Assembly: GCF_004210735.1 (NCBI RefSeq)
Contig: NZ_SDZL01000005.1
Coordinates: forward strand, 1-64,000
Direction: 5' to 3'
DNA: 64,000 bases
Origin: Brevundimonas sp.
GTDB lineage: Bacteria > Pseudomonadota > Alphaproteobacteria > Caulobacterales > Caulobacteraceae
In this document: piece after piece, positions 49,713-60,596 of the stretch
Layout of the letters: every line of letters begins with the position of its first letter
Numbering within the stretch: position 1 is the first letter of the stretch
The notes under the pieces: generated by a model
What the model was told of the DNA's origin: nothing
Databases searched by the model: none
Seen by the model: only the letters and a program-made list of their open reading frames with translations
Program-made: the position numbers and the translations under genes

Positions 49713-50819
49713 TCAGCTCACTGGCAGGAAGATTGACGCGGAGAAGCCGTTGCCCATGACCTGTGTCTCCAGCCGTCCCGCATCGCCGTACAGGCCCGCC
49801 AGGCGCGATCGGATGTTGGCCAGACCTGTTCCGGTGCCTTGCGCCGGCCGCGCATCCAGACGCGCCAGCCCCTGGGCCTCGTTGACCACGGTGATCGACG
49901 CCACCCCCGCCTCAAGACGCTCGGCTTTCAACCGGATCGTCACCGGATCAATTGATCGCGCCAACCCGTGCTTGACGGCGTTCTCAAACAACGGCTGCAG
50001 CAATAGCGGCGGTATGGTCAGGGACAACAGGTCCTCGGGCACGTCAAAGAACACCGACAACCGGTCCCCGAACCGGATCTGCTCGATATCCATATAGGTC
50101 GCCACGGCGTCGATTTCCTGGCCCAGGGTGACCAGCATCGAGGGGTCGATCTCCAGCGACGCGCGCATGAAGTCGGCCAGGGTCGTGCTGGCCCGCTCCG
50201 CCTCCGCATTACGCCCGGAAGAGATAAGCGATGTCACCGCGTTCAACGCATTGAACAGGAAGTGCGGATTGATCTGAAACCGCAGCGCCGCAAGCTGCGC
50301 CTCCTGGGCTGCGGCCTGCGACCGGGCCAGGACCTGATCCTTCTGTCGCAGGGTAGCATTCGAATAGATCAGCGCCGCGCCGACGATGAACAGCATATAG
50401 ACTTGGGTCAGCGATAGAATGTTGGTGACCACGCCCATCGTCAGCGGCGGGGCCTTGATGCTCGGCATGATCAGCGGCCAGAGCAACTGCTGAAGCACTA
50501 CGTCCAGAACGGAATGGATCAGCATCATGCCGATCGCCGCCACACTGATCACAAGCCAGCGCCATCGGTCCAGCGCCTTCAGGTGATCGATCAGCGCATG
50601 CAGCGCCAGACAACCGCAGAACCCGAAGAGCAGGCTCAGGATCGAATAGACCCCGAGATGCACGGACATGTAGCCCATGACGAAACCCTGCCCCGTGAAG
50701 GTGGCGAAGGTTGCTGTCCACAGGACAAGATTCAGAAGCACGATGTTTCGCTTCGGGGTCGTCATTCTGTCCGACACGGTCGCTTGAACTGGACCGTCTG
50801 TAACACGACCAATACGCAC
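49713..50819 (-). CDS. LytS/AlgZ-type membrane sensor histidine kinase
   Basis: AALRFQINPHFLFNALNAVTSLISSGRNAEAE...PPLLLQPLFENAVKHGLAR...[17 protein letters not shown]. Confidence 0.9.
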   Translation of the reverse strand: MRIGRVTDGPVQATVSDRMTTPKRNIVLLNLVLWTATFATFTGQGFVMGYMSVHLGVYSILSLLFGFCGCLALHALIDHLKALDRWRWLVISVAAIGMMLIHSVLDVVLQQLLWPLIMPSIKAPPLTMGVVTNILSLTQVYMLFIVGAALIYSNATLRQKDQVLARSQAAAQEAQLAALRFQINPHFLFNALNAVTSLISSGRNAEAERASTTLADFMRASLEIDPSMLVTLGQEIDAVATYMDIEQIRFGDRLSVFFDVPEDLLSLTIPPLLLQPLFENAVKHGLARSIDPVTIRLKAERLEAGVASITVVNEAQGLARLDARPAQGTGTGLANIRSRLAGLYGDAGRLETQVMGNGFSASIFLPVS

Positions 50820-50924
50820 ACTGTTTCAAAACGCGACGAATATCCGGCTAACTGCAGGACTTGGGGCGAAATGTGCGGGGCTGTCCGGACGCCCTCATGG
50901 GCGGTCTTCGGTTATCGCTTAATC

Positions 50925-51003
<79 letters not shown>

Positions 51004-51060
51004 GACCGACGGACGGGTCTCTTGCCACGGCTTGGCCGCCGTCACAACAGGCGGTTGCTG

Positions 51061-51540
51061 TCAGGGACGAAAGAAGGTGTGCCGCACTTCGTCACCGGGC
51101 GCTGCGCCGATCTCGTCGGCCCTACCGGCGCGCAATTCCAGCACGCCGTTGGCGGCGCCGTTCGACGGCACAGGCGCATCCGACATGGGCGTCGTATGCT
51201 TGGCGATCGATACGATTCGTCCCTTGGGGTCGATGTAGATAATGTCCAGCGAGCTGGGCGTGTTGTGCATCCAGAACGAACGCTCCGAGACATCCGGGAA
51301 CTGGAACAGCATGCCCCGGTCATCCTCAAGTGGCGGTCGGTACATCAGTCCGCGCTGACGTTCCGCCTCGTCGTCGGCGATCTCGACCATGAACTTATGC
51401 TCGCCGGTCCTGGTGACGATCATCAGCGGCTCCAGCGCCCGCCCTGTGGCGTCCACTGGCGTCCGCTGGGCGCACGCCGCGCCTGAAACACTCAGGAAAA
51501 CGGCGACGACAGCGCCCAGGGCGATCCTGCGGTTCAACAT
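51061..51540 (-). CDS. DUF192 family secreted protein
   Basis: Signal peptide; [55 protein letters not shown]. Confidence 0.92.
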   Translation of the reverse strand: MLNRRIALGAVVAVFLSVSGAACAQRTPVDATGRALEPLMIVTRTGEHKFMVEIADDEAERQRGLMYRPPLEDDRGMLFQFPDVSERSFWMHNTPSSLDIIYIDPKGRIVSIAKHTTPMSDAPVPSNGAANGVLELRAGRADEIGAAPGDEVRHTFFRP

Positions 51541-51566
51541 GACTTCCTCGCCTCATGGGGCGGGGG

Positions 51567-52157
<591 letters not shown>

Positions 52158-52302
52158 TCATGCTTAACACGGTTCTGCGAAACCGGGAAAAGTGAAAAAT
52201 GACTATTTTAAGGGGTGTGGCTGACACGCACGCAACAGTCCCCAACCCGCAGCAAAGGGTGTCGGCAGGGACGTAATAGTGATGTCAGGGGGAAACTCCG
52301 CG

Positions 52303-52377
52303 TGGCAGTCCCTAGGGGAGTCGAACCCCTCTTTTCAGGTTGAAAACCTGACGTCCTAACCGATAGACGAAGGGACC
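52303..52377 (-). tRNA. tRNA-Glu(TTC)
   Basis: RC: GGTCCCTTCGTCTATCGGTTAGGACGTCAGGTTTTCAACCTGAAAAGAGGGGTTCGACTCCCCTAGGGACTGCCA. Confidence 0.95.
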
Positions 52378-52465
52378 GCTGCGCGGAGGACCGGGGTAAT
52401 AGCCGCCGATTCCTGAGCTTGCAAGCGCCAAGCCTGCAGTTTTTTCGAATGACGTGCGAACAGCG

Positions 52466-54283
52466 TTACGGCTGGGCCATTCGGGGGTCCGCGACGTCCT
52501 CAATCTCGAACTGGACGCCGCGCCGACCGTTCCAGTCGTCGGCCTTCAGACGACCGGTGACACTCAGTCCGCCCTGCCCCGACAGCAGCGCCTGCCCGGT
52601 CGGCAGATCGGCGCAGCGCCAGGCGATGGCGCGGACCGAGGAGCCGTCAGCCCCCACCAGCCGGCACCGGACGTGGCCGCCATTCATCGCCACAGGCTCG
52701 CGCGCCTGCACGCTATGCAAGGCGAACAGCGGCTCCGGATTAGCGGGTCCGAATGGAGCCAGTCGCTCGAACGCCTCAAACAGATCCCGCGTCGCTGCGC
52801 GGGGATCGATCAGCACGTCCACATCGACAAGATCCTGTTCGACCGCCAACTGATGCTCGTCCGCCAACCGTTCGGCCAGGAAGGCGCGCAGGGCATCGAT
52901 CCCGTCGCCGCGCACCGTCAGGCCCGCCGCCATGGCGTGGCCGCCGCCGGCCAGCAGCAGGTCCTGCTCCCATGCCGCCTGAACCGCCCGGCCCAGATTC
53001 ATGCCGGGTTGCGACCGGCCAGAGCCCTTGCCGATGCCCGTCACCGGATCCAGCCCGATCACCACGACCGGCTTGCGCCAGCGTTCGCGCAGCCGCCCGG
53101 CGGCGATGCCGACCACGCCGGGGTGCCAGTCCTCGCCCACCACCACGACAATGGGCGAGCCGTCGTCATGCGCCCGCGTCATCTCGACCCGGCGCATGGC
53201 TTCTTCGGTCACCAGTCGTTCGACTTCGCGACGCTCGACATTCAGCCGGTCCAATTCGGCGGCCAGTGTCCGGGCCTCGGCTTCGTCATCCGTGGACAGA
53301 AGGCGTGCGCCCAGATCCGAGCGGCCGATCCGCCCGCCGGCGTTGATACGCGGCCCCAGGATGAAGCCCGCGTGATTGACCTTGGCCGGTCCCGGTTCGC
53401 TGCCCGCAACGGCCAGCAGCGCGCGCAGGCCGGGATTGTTCCAGTCGGACATGACCTTCAGACCCAGCTGCGTCAGCGCCCGGTTGAAACCGGTCAGGCC
53501 CGTCACGTCGCAGATGGCGCCCAAGGCGGCCAGGTCCAGCCATTGGCGGATGTCCGGCTCTTTCGTCTCGGCGAACAGGCCCCTGCCCCGCGCCTCGCGG
53601 TTCAGCGCCGCCAGCAGCACGAACACCACGCCCGCCGCCGCCAGATTGCCCTGACCCGAGTTGCAGCCCGGCCGATTCGGGTTGACCACGGCGGCGCAGA
53701 CGGGCGGCTCCTCGCGCATCATGTGGTGGTCGATGACTACGACCTTCAGGCCGATGGCCGCCGCATGGGCCACGGCCTCGTTCGCCGCCGCGCCGCAATC
53801 CACGGTGATGACCAGATCGGCGCCGGACGCCTTCAGCGTGTCAAACGCCGCGGCGCTGGGGCCATAGCCTTCCTTCATCCGGTCGGGGACATAGATCGGC
53901 AGTTCCGCCCCCAGCGCCCGGAACCAGCGCACCAGCAAGGCGGCGCTGCTGGCGCCGTCGACGTCATAGTCGGCAAAGACATGGATGCTCTGGCCCGCCT
54001 GCATCGCGTCCAGAATGGCTGCTGCCGCCGTATCCATGTCCATAAAGCTGGACGGATCGGGGAACAGCGCTCTCAATGTCGGCGTCAGGAAATCCTCGCC
54101 CTGCCCGACCTGCACACCGCGCGAGGCCAGCGCCCGCGCCAGCGGCTCGTCCAGCCCCAGCGCCTGCATGTGGCCGCGCACGACAGCGGGCTCGGCGGGA
54201 CGCTGTCGCCACGCCCGGCCCGACAAGGATCGCTCGACGTTCAGAAAGGCCGGCGCGGCGCCCGTGATCGGCCCGTCCGCCAT
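52466..54283 (-). CDS. recJ: Single-stranded-DNA-specific exonuclease RecJ
   Basis: IHVFADYDVDGASSAALLVRWFRALGAELPIYVPDRMKEGYGPS...VVIDHHMMREEPP...GGHAMAAGLTV. Confidence 0.96.
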   Translation of the reverse strand: MADGPITGAAPAFLNVERSLSGRAWRQRPAEPAVVRGHMQALGLDEPLARALASRGVQVGQGEDFLTPTLRALFPDPSSFMDMDTAAAAILDAMQAGQSIHVFADYDVDGASSAALLVRWFRALGAELPIYVPDRMKEGYGPSAAAFDTLKASGADLVITVDCGAAANEAVAHAAAIGLKVVVIDHHMMREEPPVCAAVVNPNRPGCNSGQGNLAAAGVVFVLLAALNREARGRGLFAETKEPDIRQWLDLAALGAICDVTGLTGFNRALTQLGLKVMSDWNNPGLRALLAVAGSEPGPAKVNHAGFILGPRINAGGRIGRSDLGARLLSTDDEAEARTLAAELDRLNVERREVERLVTEEAMRRVEMTRAHDDGSPIVVVVGEDWHPGVVGIAAGRLRERWRKPVVVIGLDPVTGIGKGSGRSQPGMNLGRAVQAAWEQDLLLAGGGHAMAAGLTVRGDGIDALRAFLAERLADEHQLAVEQDLVDVDVLIDPRAATRDLFEAFERLAPFGPANPEPLFALHSVQAREPVAMNGGHVRCRLVGADGSSVRAIAWRCADLPTGQALLSGQGGLSVTGRLKADDWNGRRGVQFEIEDVADPRMAQP

Positions 54284-54284
54284 C

Positions 54285-55238
54285 TCAGACCGGGCGGATC
54301 ATGCGGATGCGACGCACCGTCTTGGTGCTGGAATCCATGACCAGCGTGTGGGTGCTGATAAAGCCGCGCTCGACCTTCACCCCATCCAGCATGGCGCCCT
54401 TGGTCACCCCGGTGGCGGCGAATACGGCGTCCTTCGACACCAATTCGTGCAGATCGTATTTGCGGTCGAAGTCGGTGACGCCGGTGCGGCGGGCGCGCTC
54501 ACGCTCGTCCTCGTTGCGGAACACCAGACGGCCCTGGAACTGACCGCCGACGCATTTCAGCGCCGCCGCCGCCAGCACGCCTTCCGGCGCGCCGCCCTGG
54601 CCGATGTACAGATCGATGCCGGTTTCCGGCTCGGCGGTGTGGATCACGCCCGCCACGTCGCCGTCGGTGATCAGCAGCACCTTGGCCCCGACCGAGCGCA
54701 GGGCCGCGATCAACTCGGCATGGCGCGGCCGGTCCATGACGCAGACGGTGATCTCGTCCGGCCGCACGCCCTTGGCCCTGGCCAGAGCCGTGACGTTCTC
54801 CTGCGGCGTGCGGTCCAGATCCACCAGACCCGGCGCATAGCCCGGCCCGATGGCGATCTTGTCCATATAGGTGTCCGGCGCGTGCAGCATGCCGCCGCCC
54901 GGCGACATGGCCAGCACCGCCAGGGCATTGGCCATGGCCTTGGCGGTCAGGGTCGTGCCTTCCAGCGGGTCCAGGGCGATGTCGATGGCCGGGCCTTTGC
55001 CGGTGCCGACCTTCTCGCCGATATACAGCATCGGCGCTTCGTCGCGCTCGCCCTCGCCGATCACGATCTTGCCGTCGATATCCAGGCTGTTCAGCGCCGT
55101 GCGCATGGCGTCGACCGCCACCTGATCGGCGGCCTTCTCGTCGCCCCGCCCGATCTGGGCATAGGCGGCGATGGCGGCCAGTTCGGTGACGCGGGCCGCA
55201 TCGGCGGCGAGCGAGGAAGAATAGGGCTGATCAGCCAT
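54285..55238 (-). CDS. glpX: Class II fructose-1,6-bisphosphatase
   Basis: IVIGEGERDEAPMLYIGEKVGTGKGPAIDIALDPLEGTTLTAK...YIGQGGAPEGVLAAAALKCVGG. Confidence 0.97.
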   Translation of the reverse strand: MADQPYSSSLAADAARVTELAAIAAYAQIGRGDEKAADQVAVDAMRTALNSLDIDGKIVIGEGERDEAPMLYIGEKVGTGKGPAIDIALDPLEGTTLTAKAMANALAVLAMSPGGGMLHAPDTYMDKIAIGPGYAPGLVDLDRTPQENVTALARAKGVRPDEITVCVMDRPRHAELIAALRSVGAKVLLITDGDVAGVIHTAEPETGIDLYIGQGGAPEGVLAAAALKCVGGQFQGRLVFRNEDERERARRTGVTDFDRKYDLHELVSKDAVFAATGVTKGAMLDGVKVERGFISTHTLVMDSSTKTVRRIRMIRPV

Positions 55239-55301
55239 GGGCGAGGTCTCCTGAGACGATGATCCCCGGATTCTGTCGCCCGGGCGATGGTTTGAAGGGT
55301 G

Positions 55302-55769
55302 TCAGCGGCGATCTACGGGCGGCGGCGCCTTGCCCCTCTGCCGCAGGGATTCCGCAAAGGCCTCGATCTCGGCCAGGGTTTGGGCGGAGGTCGGGTCGAT
55401 GGGAGTCGAATCGATCTGGCGCATCACGTCCGCCGCGAACGCATCGGGATCGGCCAGGGTCCACTCTAGCCCCGCCACTTCGGCCGCCAGAGCGATGCTG
55501 GTCGTGTTCAGCCCGGCCACGCGCCCCGCGATCTGGGCCGGCGGCGTCAGCGCGGTCGCCGTGGGGAAGTCGGCCCAGCGCGGATAGGTCCGGTTAGCGG
55601 CCACCAACGCCTCGACGCGGGGGGCCAGAGGCGATTCAGGGTCGGTCCGGGGCGCGAATGATCCGGCGCATCCGGCCAGCGCCAGACCCGAAAGGCCCAG
55701 GGCCAGCGGCGTTGAACGGCGACCGAATGTCTTTTTGCGCTGCAGAGCGTTCATTTCAGCCCCGGTCAT
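55302..55769 (-). CDS. Hypothetical lipoprotein
   Basis: LALGLSGLALAGCAGS lipobox-like; no further family recognised. Confidence 0.6.
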   Translation of the reverse strand: MTGAEMNALQRKKTFGRRSTPLALGLSGLALAGCAGSFAPRTDPESPLAPRVEALVAANRTYPRWADFPTATALTPPAQIAGRVAGLNTTSIALAAEVAGLEWTLADPDAFAADVMRQIDSTPIDPTSAQTLAEIEAFAESLRQRGKAPPPVDRR

Positions 55770-55839
55770 ATGCCATCATCCGCTTCGGCGGAAGGGTGAC
55801 CGCCCTCGCCCCGCTCCGGAAACGCCCGCAGGAAGCCTC

Positions 55840-57783
55840 ATGTCCAAGCCTCCGACCAAGGTCGCCGCCCCGACCGCGCCGCGCAAGCCGGGCCGCCCGA
55901 CCTCGGCCAAGCGCCCGGCCAAGCCCCGCGTCGCCAAGGCCCCGGCGCCTGAGATGGCTGCTGATCCTGTAATGCCGCCGCAAACCCCGCCGCCCGCGCC
56001 GCCCGCCCCCGGCCTGGGGCTGGAGCAGCAGCAGGCGCTTGAGACCCTGTCCCTGAATCTGGCCAAGGCGGCCATGATCGCCCAGTCGGCCATCGCCGAG
56101 GCGGCCCTGTCCCAGGCCGACCGTCCCGCCGCCCTTTCGCCCGATCCGCTGAACGTCGCGCCGGCGATGAGCGCGGTCATGGCCGGGTTGGCCTCGCGTC
56201 CGGAAAAACTGTTCCAGGCCCAGGCCGACCTGTTCGGCCGCTACATGGACCTGTGGGCTGTCACCACCCGCCGCGCCATGGGCGAGGACACGCCCGCCGC
56301 CCCGTCCGCCGACAAACGGTTCAAGGATCCCGCCTGGAGCGAGAACCCGCTGTTCGACGTGATGCGCCAGTCCTATCTGGTCACTGCGGACTGGATGAAC
56401 GGCCTGATTTCGGGTGTCGAGGATGTGGACCCGTCCGTGCGCCGCCGAGCCGAATTCTTCACCAAACTGCTGACCGACGCTTTTTCGCCGTCGAACTTCC
56501 TGGCCTCCAATCCCGCCGCGCTAAAGGCGTTGGCCGAGAGCAACGGCGAGTCGCTGGTCAAGGGGATGCAGAATTTCGCCGCCGACATCGAACGCGGCGG
56601 CGGCAAACTGTCGATCAGTCAGGCGGACTACGGCCGGTTCAAGGTCGGCGAGAACGTCGCCACCGCCTCGGGCCAGGTCGTCTGGCGCGACGAACTGTTT
56701 GAACTGATCCAGTTCGACCCGGCCACCCCGACCCAGCACGCTATCCCGCTGCTGATCTTCCCGCCGTGGATCAACAAATTCTACATTCTGGACCTGCAGC
56801 CCGGAAACTCGATGATCCGCTGGCTGTCAGCCCAGGGGTTCACCGTCTTCGTCTGCTCCTGGGTCAATCCGGATCGGGACAAGGCCGATTACGGCTTTGA
56901 CGACTATCTGGAAAAGGGCCTGTTCCGCGCCATCGACAAGGTGCGCGAGCAGACCGGTCAGGATGCGATCAACACCGTCGGCTACTGCATCGGCGGCACG
57001 CTGATGGGCGCCGGCCTGGGCCATATGGCGGCCAAAGGCGACACGCGGGTCAACGCCACCACCTTCTTCGCCGCCCAGCACGATTTCGAACAGGCGGGCG
57101 ACCTGCGCCTGTTCACCGACGAACACTGGCTGGCCGAGATCGAGCGAAAGATGGATCAGGCGGGCGGCGTCCTGCCCGGCGCAGCCATGGCCGACACCTT
57201 CAACGCCTTGCGCGCCAACGATCTGATCTGGTCCTTCTTCGTCAGCAACTATCTGCTGGGCAAGGATCCGCCCGCCTTCGACCTGCTGTTCTGGAACGCC
57301 GACCAGACCCGCATGCCCAAGCGTCTGCACCTGGATTATCTGCGCCGGATGTACGGCGAGAACGCCCTGGCCAAGGGCGAGTTCGAGATCGGCGGCGTCA
57401 CCGTCGATCTGTCCAAGGTCAAGACCCCCCTCTATTTCCAGGCGTCCAGGGAAGACCACATCGCACCGATGAACTCGGTCTATCGGTCGGCCAAATTGTT
57501 CGGCGGGCCGGTCACCTACACCCTGGCTGGGTCGGGCCATATCGCCGGGGTGGTCAATCCGCCGGACGCGAAGAAGTATAACCACTGGACCAACGACGCC
57601 CTGCCCGACGCCCTGGTCGACTGGCAGGCCGGAGCGGTCGAACATTCCGGCAGCTGGTGGCCGCACTGGGCCGCGTGGCTGCATGAGCGGTCCGGACCGA
57701 TGGTCCCAGCGCGCGATCCGTCCGCGGGGCCGCTGAAACCCATTGAACCGGCCCCCGGCGCCTATGTGAAAGTAAAGTCTTGA
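55840..57783 (+). CDS. phaC: Class I poly(3-hydroxyalkanoate) synthase
   Basis: VVWRDELFELIQFDPATPTQHAIPLLIFPPWINKFYILDLQPGNSMIRWLSAQGFTVFVCSWVNPD...VGYCIGGTLMG lipase-like box. Confidence 0.96.
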   Translation: MSKPPTKVAAPTAPRKPGRPTSAKRPAKPRVAKAPAPEMAADPVMPPQTPPPAPPAPGLGLEQQQALETLSLNLAKAAMIAQSAIAEAALSQADRPAALSPDPLNVAPAMSAVMAGLASRPEKLFQAQADLFGRYMDLWAVTTRRAMGEDTPAAPSADKRFKDPAWSENPLFDVMRQSYLVTADWMNGLISGVEDVDPSVRRRAEFFTKLLTDAFSPSNFLASNPAALKALAESNGESLVKGMQNFAADIERGGGKLSISQADYGRFKVGENVATASGQVVWRDELFELIQFDPATPTQHAIPLLIFPPWINKFYILDLQPGNSMIRWLSAQGFTVFVCSWVNPDRDKADYGFDDYLEKGLFRAIDKVREQTGQDAINTVGYCIGGTLMGAGLGHMAAKGDTRVNATTFFAAQHDFEQAGDLRLFTDEHWLAEIERKMDQAGGVLPGAAMADTFNALRANDLIWSFFVSNYLLGKDPPAFDLLFWNADQTRMPKRLHLDYLRRMYGENALAKGEFEIGGVTVDLSKVKTPLYFQASREDHIAPMNSVYRSAKLFGGPVTYTLAGSGHIAGVVNPPDAKKYNHWTNDALPDALVDWQAGAVEHSGSWWPHWAAWLHERSGPMVPARDPSAGPLKPIEPAPGAYVKVKS

Positions 57784-58157
57784 AGCGTCTCGAACCCAAC
57801 CTGCTGCTGGCGATCTCGACCCTGATCCCGCTGATCCTGCTGGTCATGACCGCTAGCTTGTATGGAGAGCCGGGTCATACCGCCAAATATGTGATCCTGG
57901 CCGTCGTCTGTTCGGTATTCTTTGTGCTGTTCAATGGCGTCTGGGCCAAGCGCGCGGGCGTGGTTCGCCCGCCCATGATTCATGCGGACGCCCCGGCCAC
58001 GGCTGCCTGGGCGGGCCTGTTTCCGATGCTGCTGATCCTGGCGGCCGGCATCCCGATCCTGTGGCCGGGTCACGACTATGGCCTGCTGATCATCATCGCG
58101 GCCGTTTGGTTCGGCGTGACGGCGGAATCGGCGCTCAAGGCCCGCCGCGCCGGTTAA
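57780..58157 (+). CDS. Hypothetical membrane protein
   Basis: Four-TM-like hydrophobic ORF overlapping phaC by 4 nt. Confidence 0.65.
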   Translation: MKRLEPNLLLAISTLIPLILLVMTASLYGEPGHTAKYVILAVVCSVFFVLFNGVWAKRAGVVRPPMIHADAPATAAWAGLFPMLLILAAGIPILWPGHDYGLLIIIAAVWFGVTAESALKARRAG

Positions 58158-58161
58158 GGCG

Positions 58162-59112
58162 TCAGGCCAGGCCCGTCGCCTCGTCCAGGCCCAGCATAAG
58201 GTTCAGGTTCTGCACCGCCGCGCCCGACGCGCCCTTGCCCAGATTGTCCAGCAGGGCGACCAGCCGCGCCTGCTCGCCATTCCGGTCGCCAAAGACATGC
58301 AGCCGCATGCTGTTGGTGCCGTTCAACCCTTCGGGCTCCAGCCCGGTCATCGCCTCGGTCACCTCCAGATCCGCCACCTCGACGAACCGCGCGCCAGTGT
58401 AGTGTTCGACCAGTGCGCCGTGGACCACCTCGATCGACGGCGAACCCGGCAGGGCCGACAGATGTAGCGGAACCTCCACCAGCATCCCCTGGCGATAGGC
58501 GCCGACCGCCGGGGCGAACAGGACGTCACGCTCCAGCCCCGTGTGCCGCGTCATCTCGGGCACATGCTTGTGCTGCAGGCTCAGCCCATAGGCGCGATAG
58601 GCGGTCGATGCGCCCTCAGCTTCGAACTCGGCGATCATGGCCTTGCCGCCGCCGGAATAGCCGGACACGGCGTTGACCGTCACCGGCCAGCCCGCCGGAA
58701 TGAGCCCCGCGCTGACCAGCGGCCGCACCAGGCCGATAAAGCCGGTCGGATAGCAGCCGGGGTTCGACACGCGGGTCGAGCCGGCGATCCTTTCGCGCTG
58801 ATCTGCCGCCATCTCGGCGAAGCCATAGGTCCAGTCCGGATCAACCCGATAAGCGGTCGAGGCGTCGATCACCCGCACCGCCTGATTGTCGATCATCGAC
58901 ACCGCTTCCTTGGCCGCATCGTCCGGCAGGCACAGGATCACCGCATCGGCCGTATTCAGCGCCTCGCGCCGCGCCTCCACATCGCGCCGCCGGTCGCCCA
59001 GCAGCATCAACTGCAGATCCTGGCGCGCCTCCAGCCGCTCGCGGATCTCCAGCCCCGTGGTCCCGGCCTCGCCGTCGATGAAGATGGTGTGGGTCAAAGA
59101 CCTGCCTCCCAA
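58162..59112 (-). CDS. argC: N-acetyl-gamma-glutamyl-phosphate reductase
   Basis: TIFIDGEAGTTGLEIRERLEARQDLQLMLLGDRRRD...RVSNPGCYPTGFIGLVRPLVSAGLI; next to rpsI/rplM. Confidence 0.95.
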   Translation of the reverse strand: MGGRSLTHTIFIDGEAGTTGLEIRERLEARQDLQLMLLGDRRRDVEARREALNTADAVILCLPDDAAKEAVSMIDNQAVRVIDASTAYRVDPDWTYGFAEMAADQRERIAGSTRVSNPGCYPTGFIGLVRPLVSAGLIPAGWPVTVNAVSGYSGGGKAMIAEFEAEGASTAYRAYGLSLQHKHVPEMTRHTGLERDVLFAPAVGAYRQGMLVEVPLHLSALPGSPSIEVVHGALVEHYTGARFVEVADLEVTEAMTGLEPEGLNGTNSMRLHVFGDRNGEQARLVALLDNLGKGASGAAVQNLNLMLGLDEATGLA

Positions 59113-59357
59113 TAGCCAATCAGATGGCCGGTCAACAAAACCGCCAGATAGATCGTCCCGACAATCATCAAGCCGGAGATCGCCATGGCCAGCCAGAAGC
59201 CGAATGGTTTGCTTTCGCGGGTAACAGGCACTCCGTCGGGGGGGCGACTATCAATCAGCCGGCCGGTTCGTAGGCCCGTAGCCAGCATTCGTCCAAAGTA
59301 CCAGAAGGACCACGCCGCCATAGCAAGCAGCAGACAATATCGAACCCAAGTCGGCAT
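59094..59357 (-). CDS. Small hypothetical membrane protein
   Basis: Two TM segments (YCLLLAMAAWSFWYFGRM; FWLAMAISGLMIVGTIYLAVLLTGHLIG). Confidence 0.55.
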   Translation of the reverse strand: MPTWVRYCLLLAMAAWSFWYFGRMLATGLRTGRLIDSRPPDGVPVTRESKPFGFWLAMAISGLMIVGTIYLAVLLTGHLIGYWEAGL

Positions 59358-59372
59358 GCTGACCTCAAAAGA

Positions 59373-59405
59373 AAAAGGCGCTCCGGGTTTCCCCGAAGCG
59401 CCCTT
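59373..59405 (-). terminator. Rho-independent terminator downstream of rpsI
   Basis: RC aagggcgcttcggggaaacccggagcgcctttttc: stem with T-run. Confidence 0.75.
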
Positions 59406-59428
59406 GTATTCCCACTCGCGGTGGCGAG

Positions 59429-59917
59429 TTAGCGCTTCGAGAACTGGAACGAACGGCGAGCCTTGGCGCGGCCGTACTTCTTGCGCTCGACGACGCGGCT
59501 GTCGCGGGTCAGGAAGCCGTGCGGCTTCAGGACCTTGCGCAGTTCCGGCTCATAGTGAGTCAGGGCGTGCGACAGGCCGTGGCGGATGGCGCCGGCCTGG
59601 CCCGACAGGCCCGAGCCTTCGACGGTGCAGATCACGTCATACTGGGTGGCGCGGTCGGCCACGTTCAGCGGCTGGGCGACCATCATCTGAAGCACAGGGC
59701 GAGCGAAGTAGGCGTTCAGCTCCTTGCCGTTGACGGTGATCTTGCCGGTGCCGCGCTTCACCCACACGCGGGCGATGGCGTTCTTGCGCTTGCCGGTCGA
59801 GTAAGAGCGGCCAAGGGCGTCGATCTTCGGCTCGCGAACGATCTCTTCCGAGACGGCGGTGCCCATGCCCTTCAGGGCGTCGAAGCCGGTGGCTTCCGTA
59901 GCAGTCACGTCGGTCAT
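59429..59917 (-). CDS. rpsI: 30S ribosomal protein S9
   Basis: [52 protein letters not shown]...[20 protein letters not shown]. Confidence 0.97.
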   Translation of the reverse strand: MTDVTATEATGFDALKGMGTAVSEEIVREPKIDALGRSYSTGKRKNAIARVWVKRGTGKITVNGKELNAYFARPVLQMMVAQPLNVADRATQYDVICTVEGSGLSGQAGAIRHGLSHALTHYEPELRKVLKPHGFLTRDSRVVERKKYGRAKARRSFQFSKR

Positions 59918-59919
59918 GC

Positions 59920-60396
59920 TCAGACGCTCCGGGTGTTCTTGGCCGAGGCCGACTTGAAGTCGATGGTCTCGGGCTGTTGGGCTTCGTGGTCGTGCGCGGC
60001 GCCGGCGAACAGGCGCAGGTGCGTCATCTGCTTGCGGGCCAGCGGGCTTTCCTTCGGCAGCATGCGCTCGACGGCCTTTTCCAGGACGCGCTCGGGGAAG
60101 CGGCCGCCCAGCACCTTGGCCGGGGTTGTTTCCTTGACCCCGCCCGGGTGGCCGGTGTGACGGTAGTACACCTTGTCGGTGTTCTTCTTGCCGGTGAACA
60201 CCACCTTGTCGACGTTGGTCACGACGACGTAGTCGCCCATGTCAACGTGCGGGGTGTAGGTCGGCAGGTGCTTGCCGCGCAGGCGGTTGGCGATGAAGGT
60301 CGCGAGGCGGCCCACCACGACGCCTTCGGCGTCGATGTGGATCCACTTCTTTTCGACCTCTGCCGGCTTCATCGAAGCCGTGGTGGTCTTCAACAT
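59920..60396 (-). CDS. rplM: 50S ribosomal protein L13
   Basis: [65 protein letters not shown]. Confidence 0.97.
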   Translation of the reverse strand: MLKTTTASMKPAEVEKKWIHIDAEGVVVGRLATFIANRLRGKHLPTYTPHVDMGDYVVVTNVDKVVFTGKKNTDKVYYRHTGHPGGVKETTPAKVLGGRFPERVLEKAVERMLPKESPLARKQMTHLRLFAGAAHDHEAQQPETIDFKSASAKNTRSV

Positions 60397-60504
60397 GGTC
60401 AGGTTCCAGAGACGATGATCTGGCCCATCCCGGAGACCGGAACGAGCGGAAGGCGTGCTGATAGGGGATGCTGCGCCCAAGGTCAATGCCATTGTGCGTC
60501 GCTT

Positions 60505-60526
60505 ATTTGCGCTAAGATACGCAAAT
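60505..60526. promoter_or_regulatory. Inverted repeat ATTTGCG-N8-CGCAAAT in the rplM/phoX divergent intergenic region
   Basis: Exact 7-bp arms. Confidence 0.4.
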
Positions 60527-60545
60527 CACGCGTGTTTTTTAATAC

Positions 60546-60559
60546 GGTATTAAAATACC
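60546..60559. promoter_or_regulatory. Inverted repeat GGTATT-AA-AATACC
   Basis: Exact 6-bp arms, AT-rich island in a GC-rich context. Confidence 0.35.
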
Positions 60560-60596
60560 ACGCCTCTTCGTGCGATCAGACGTCGCAGATTGCCGT

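Noticed and set aside
52454-54340. 628-aa plus-strand ORF antisense to recJ
   Set aside because: Low-complexity His/Arg/Gln-rich translation with no family signal; exact antisense of a clear recJ.
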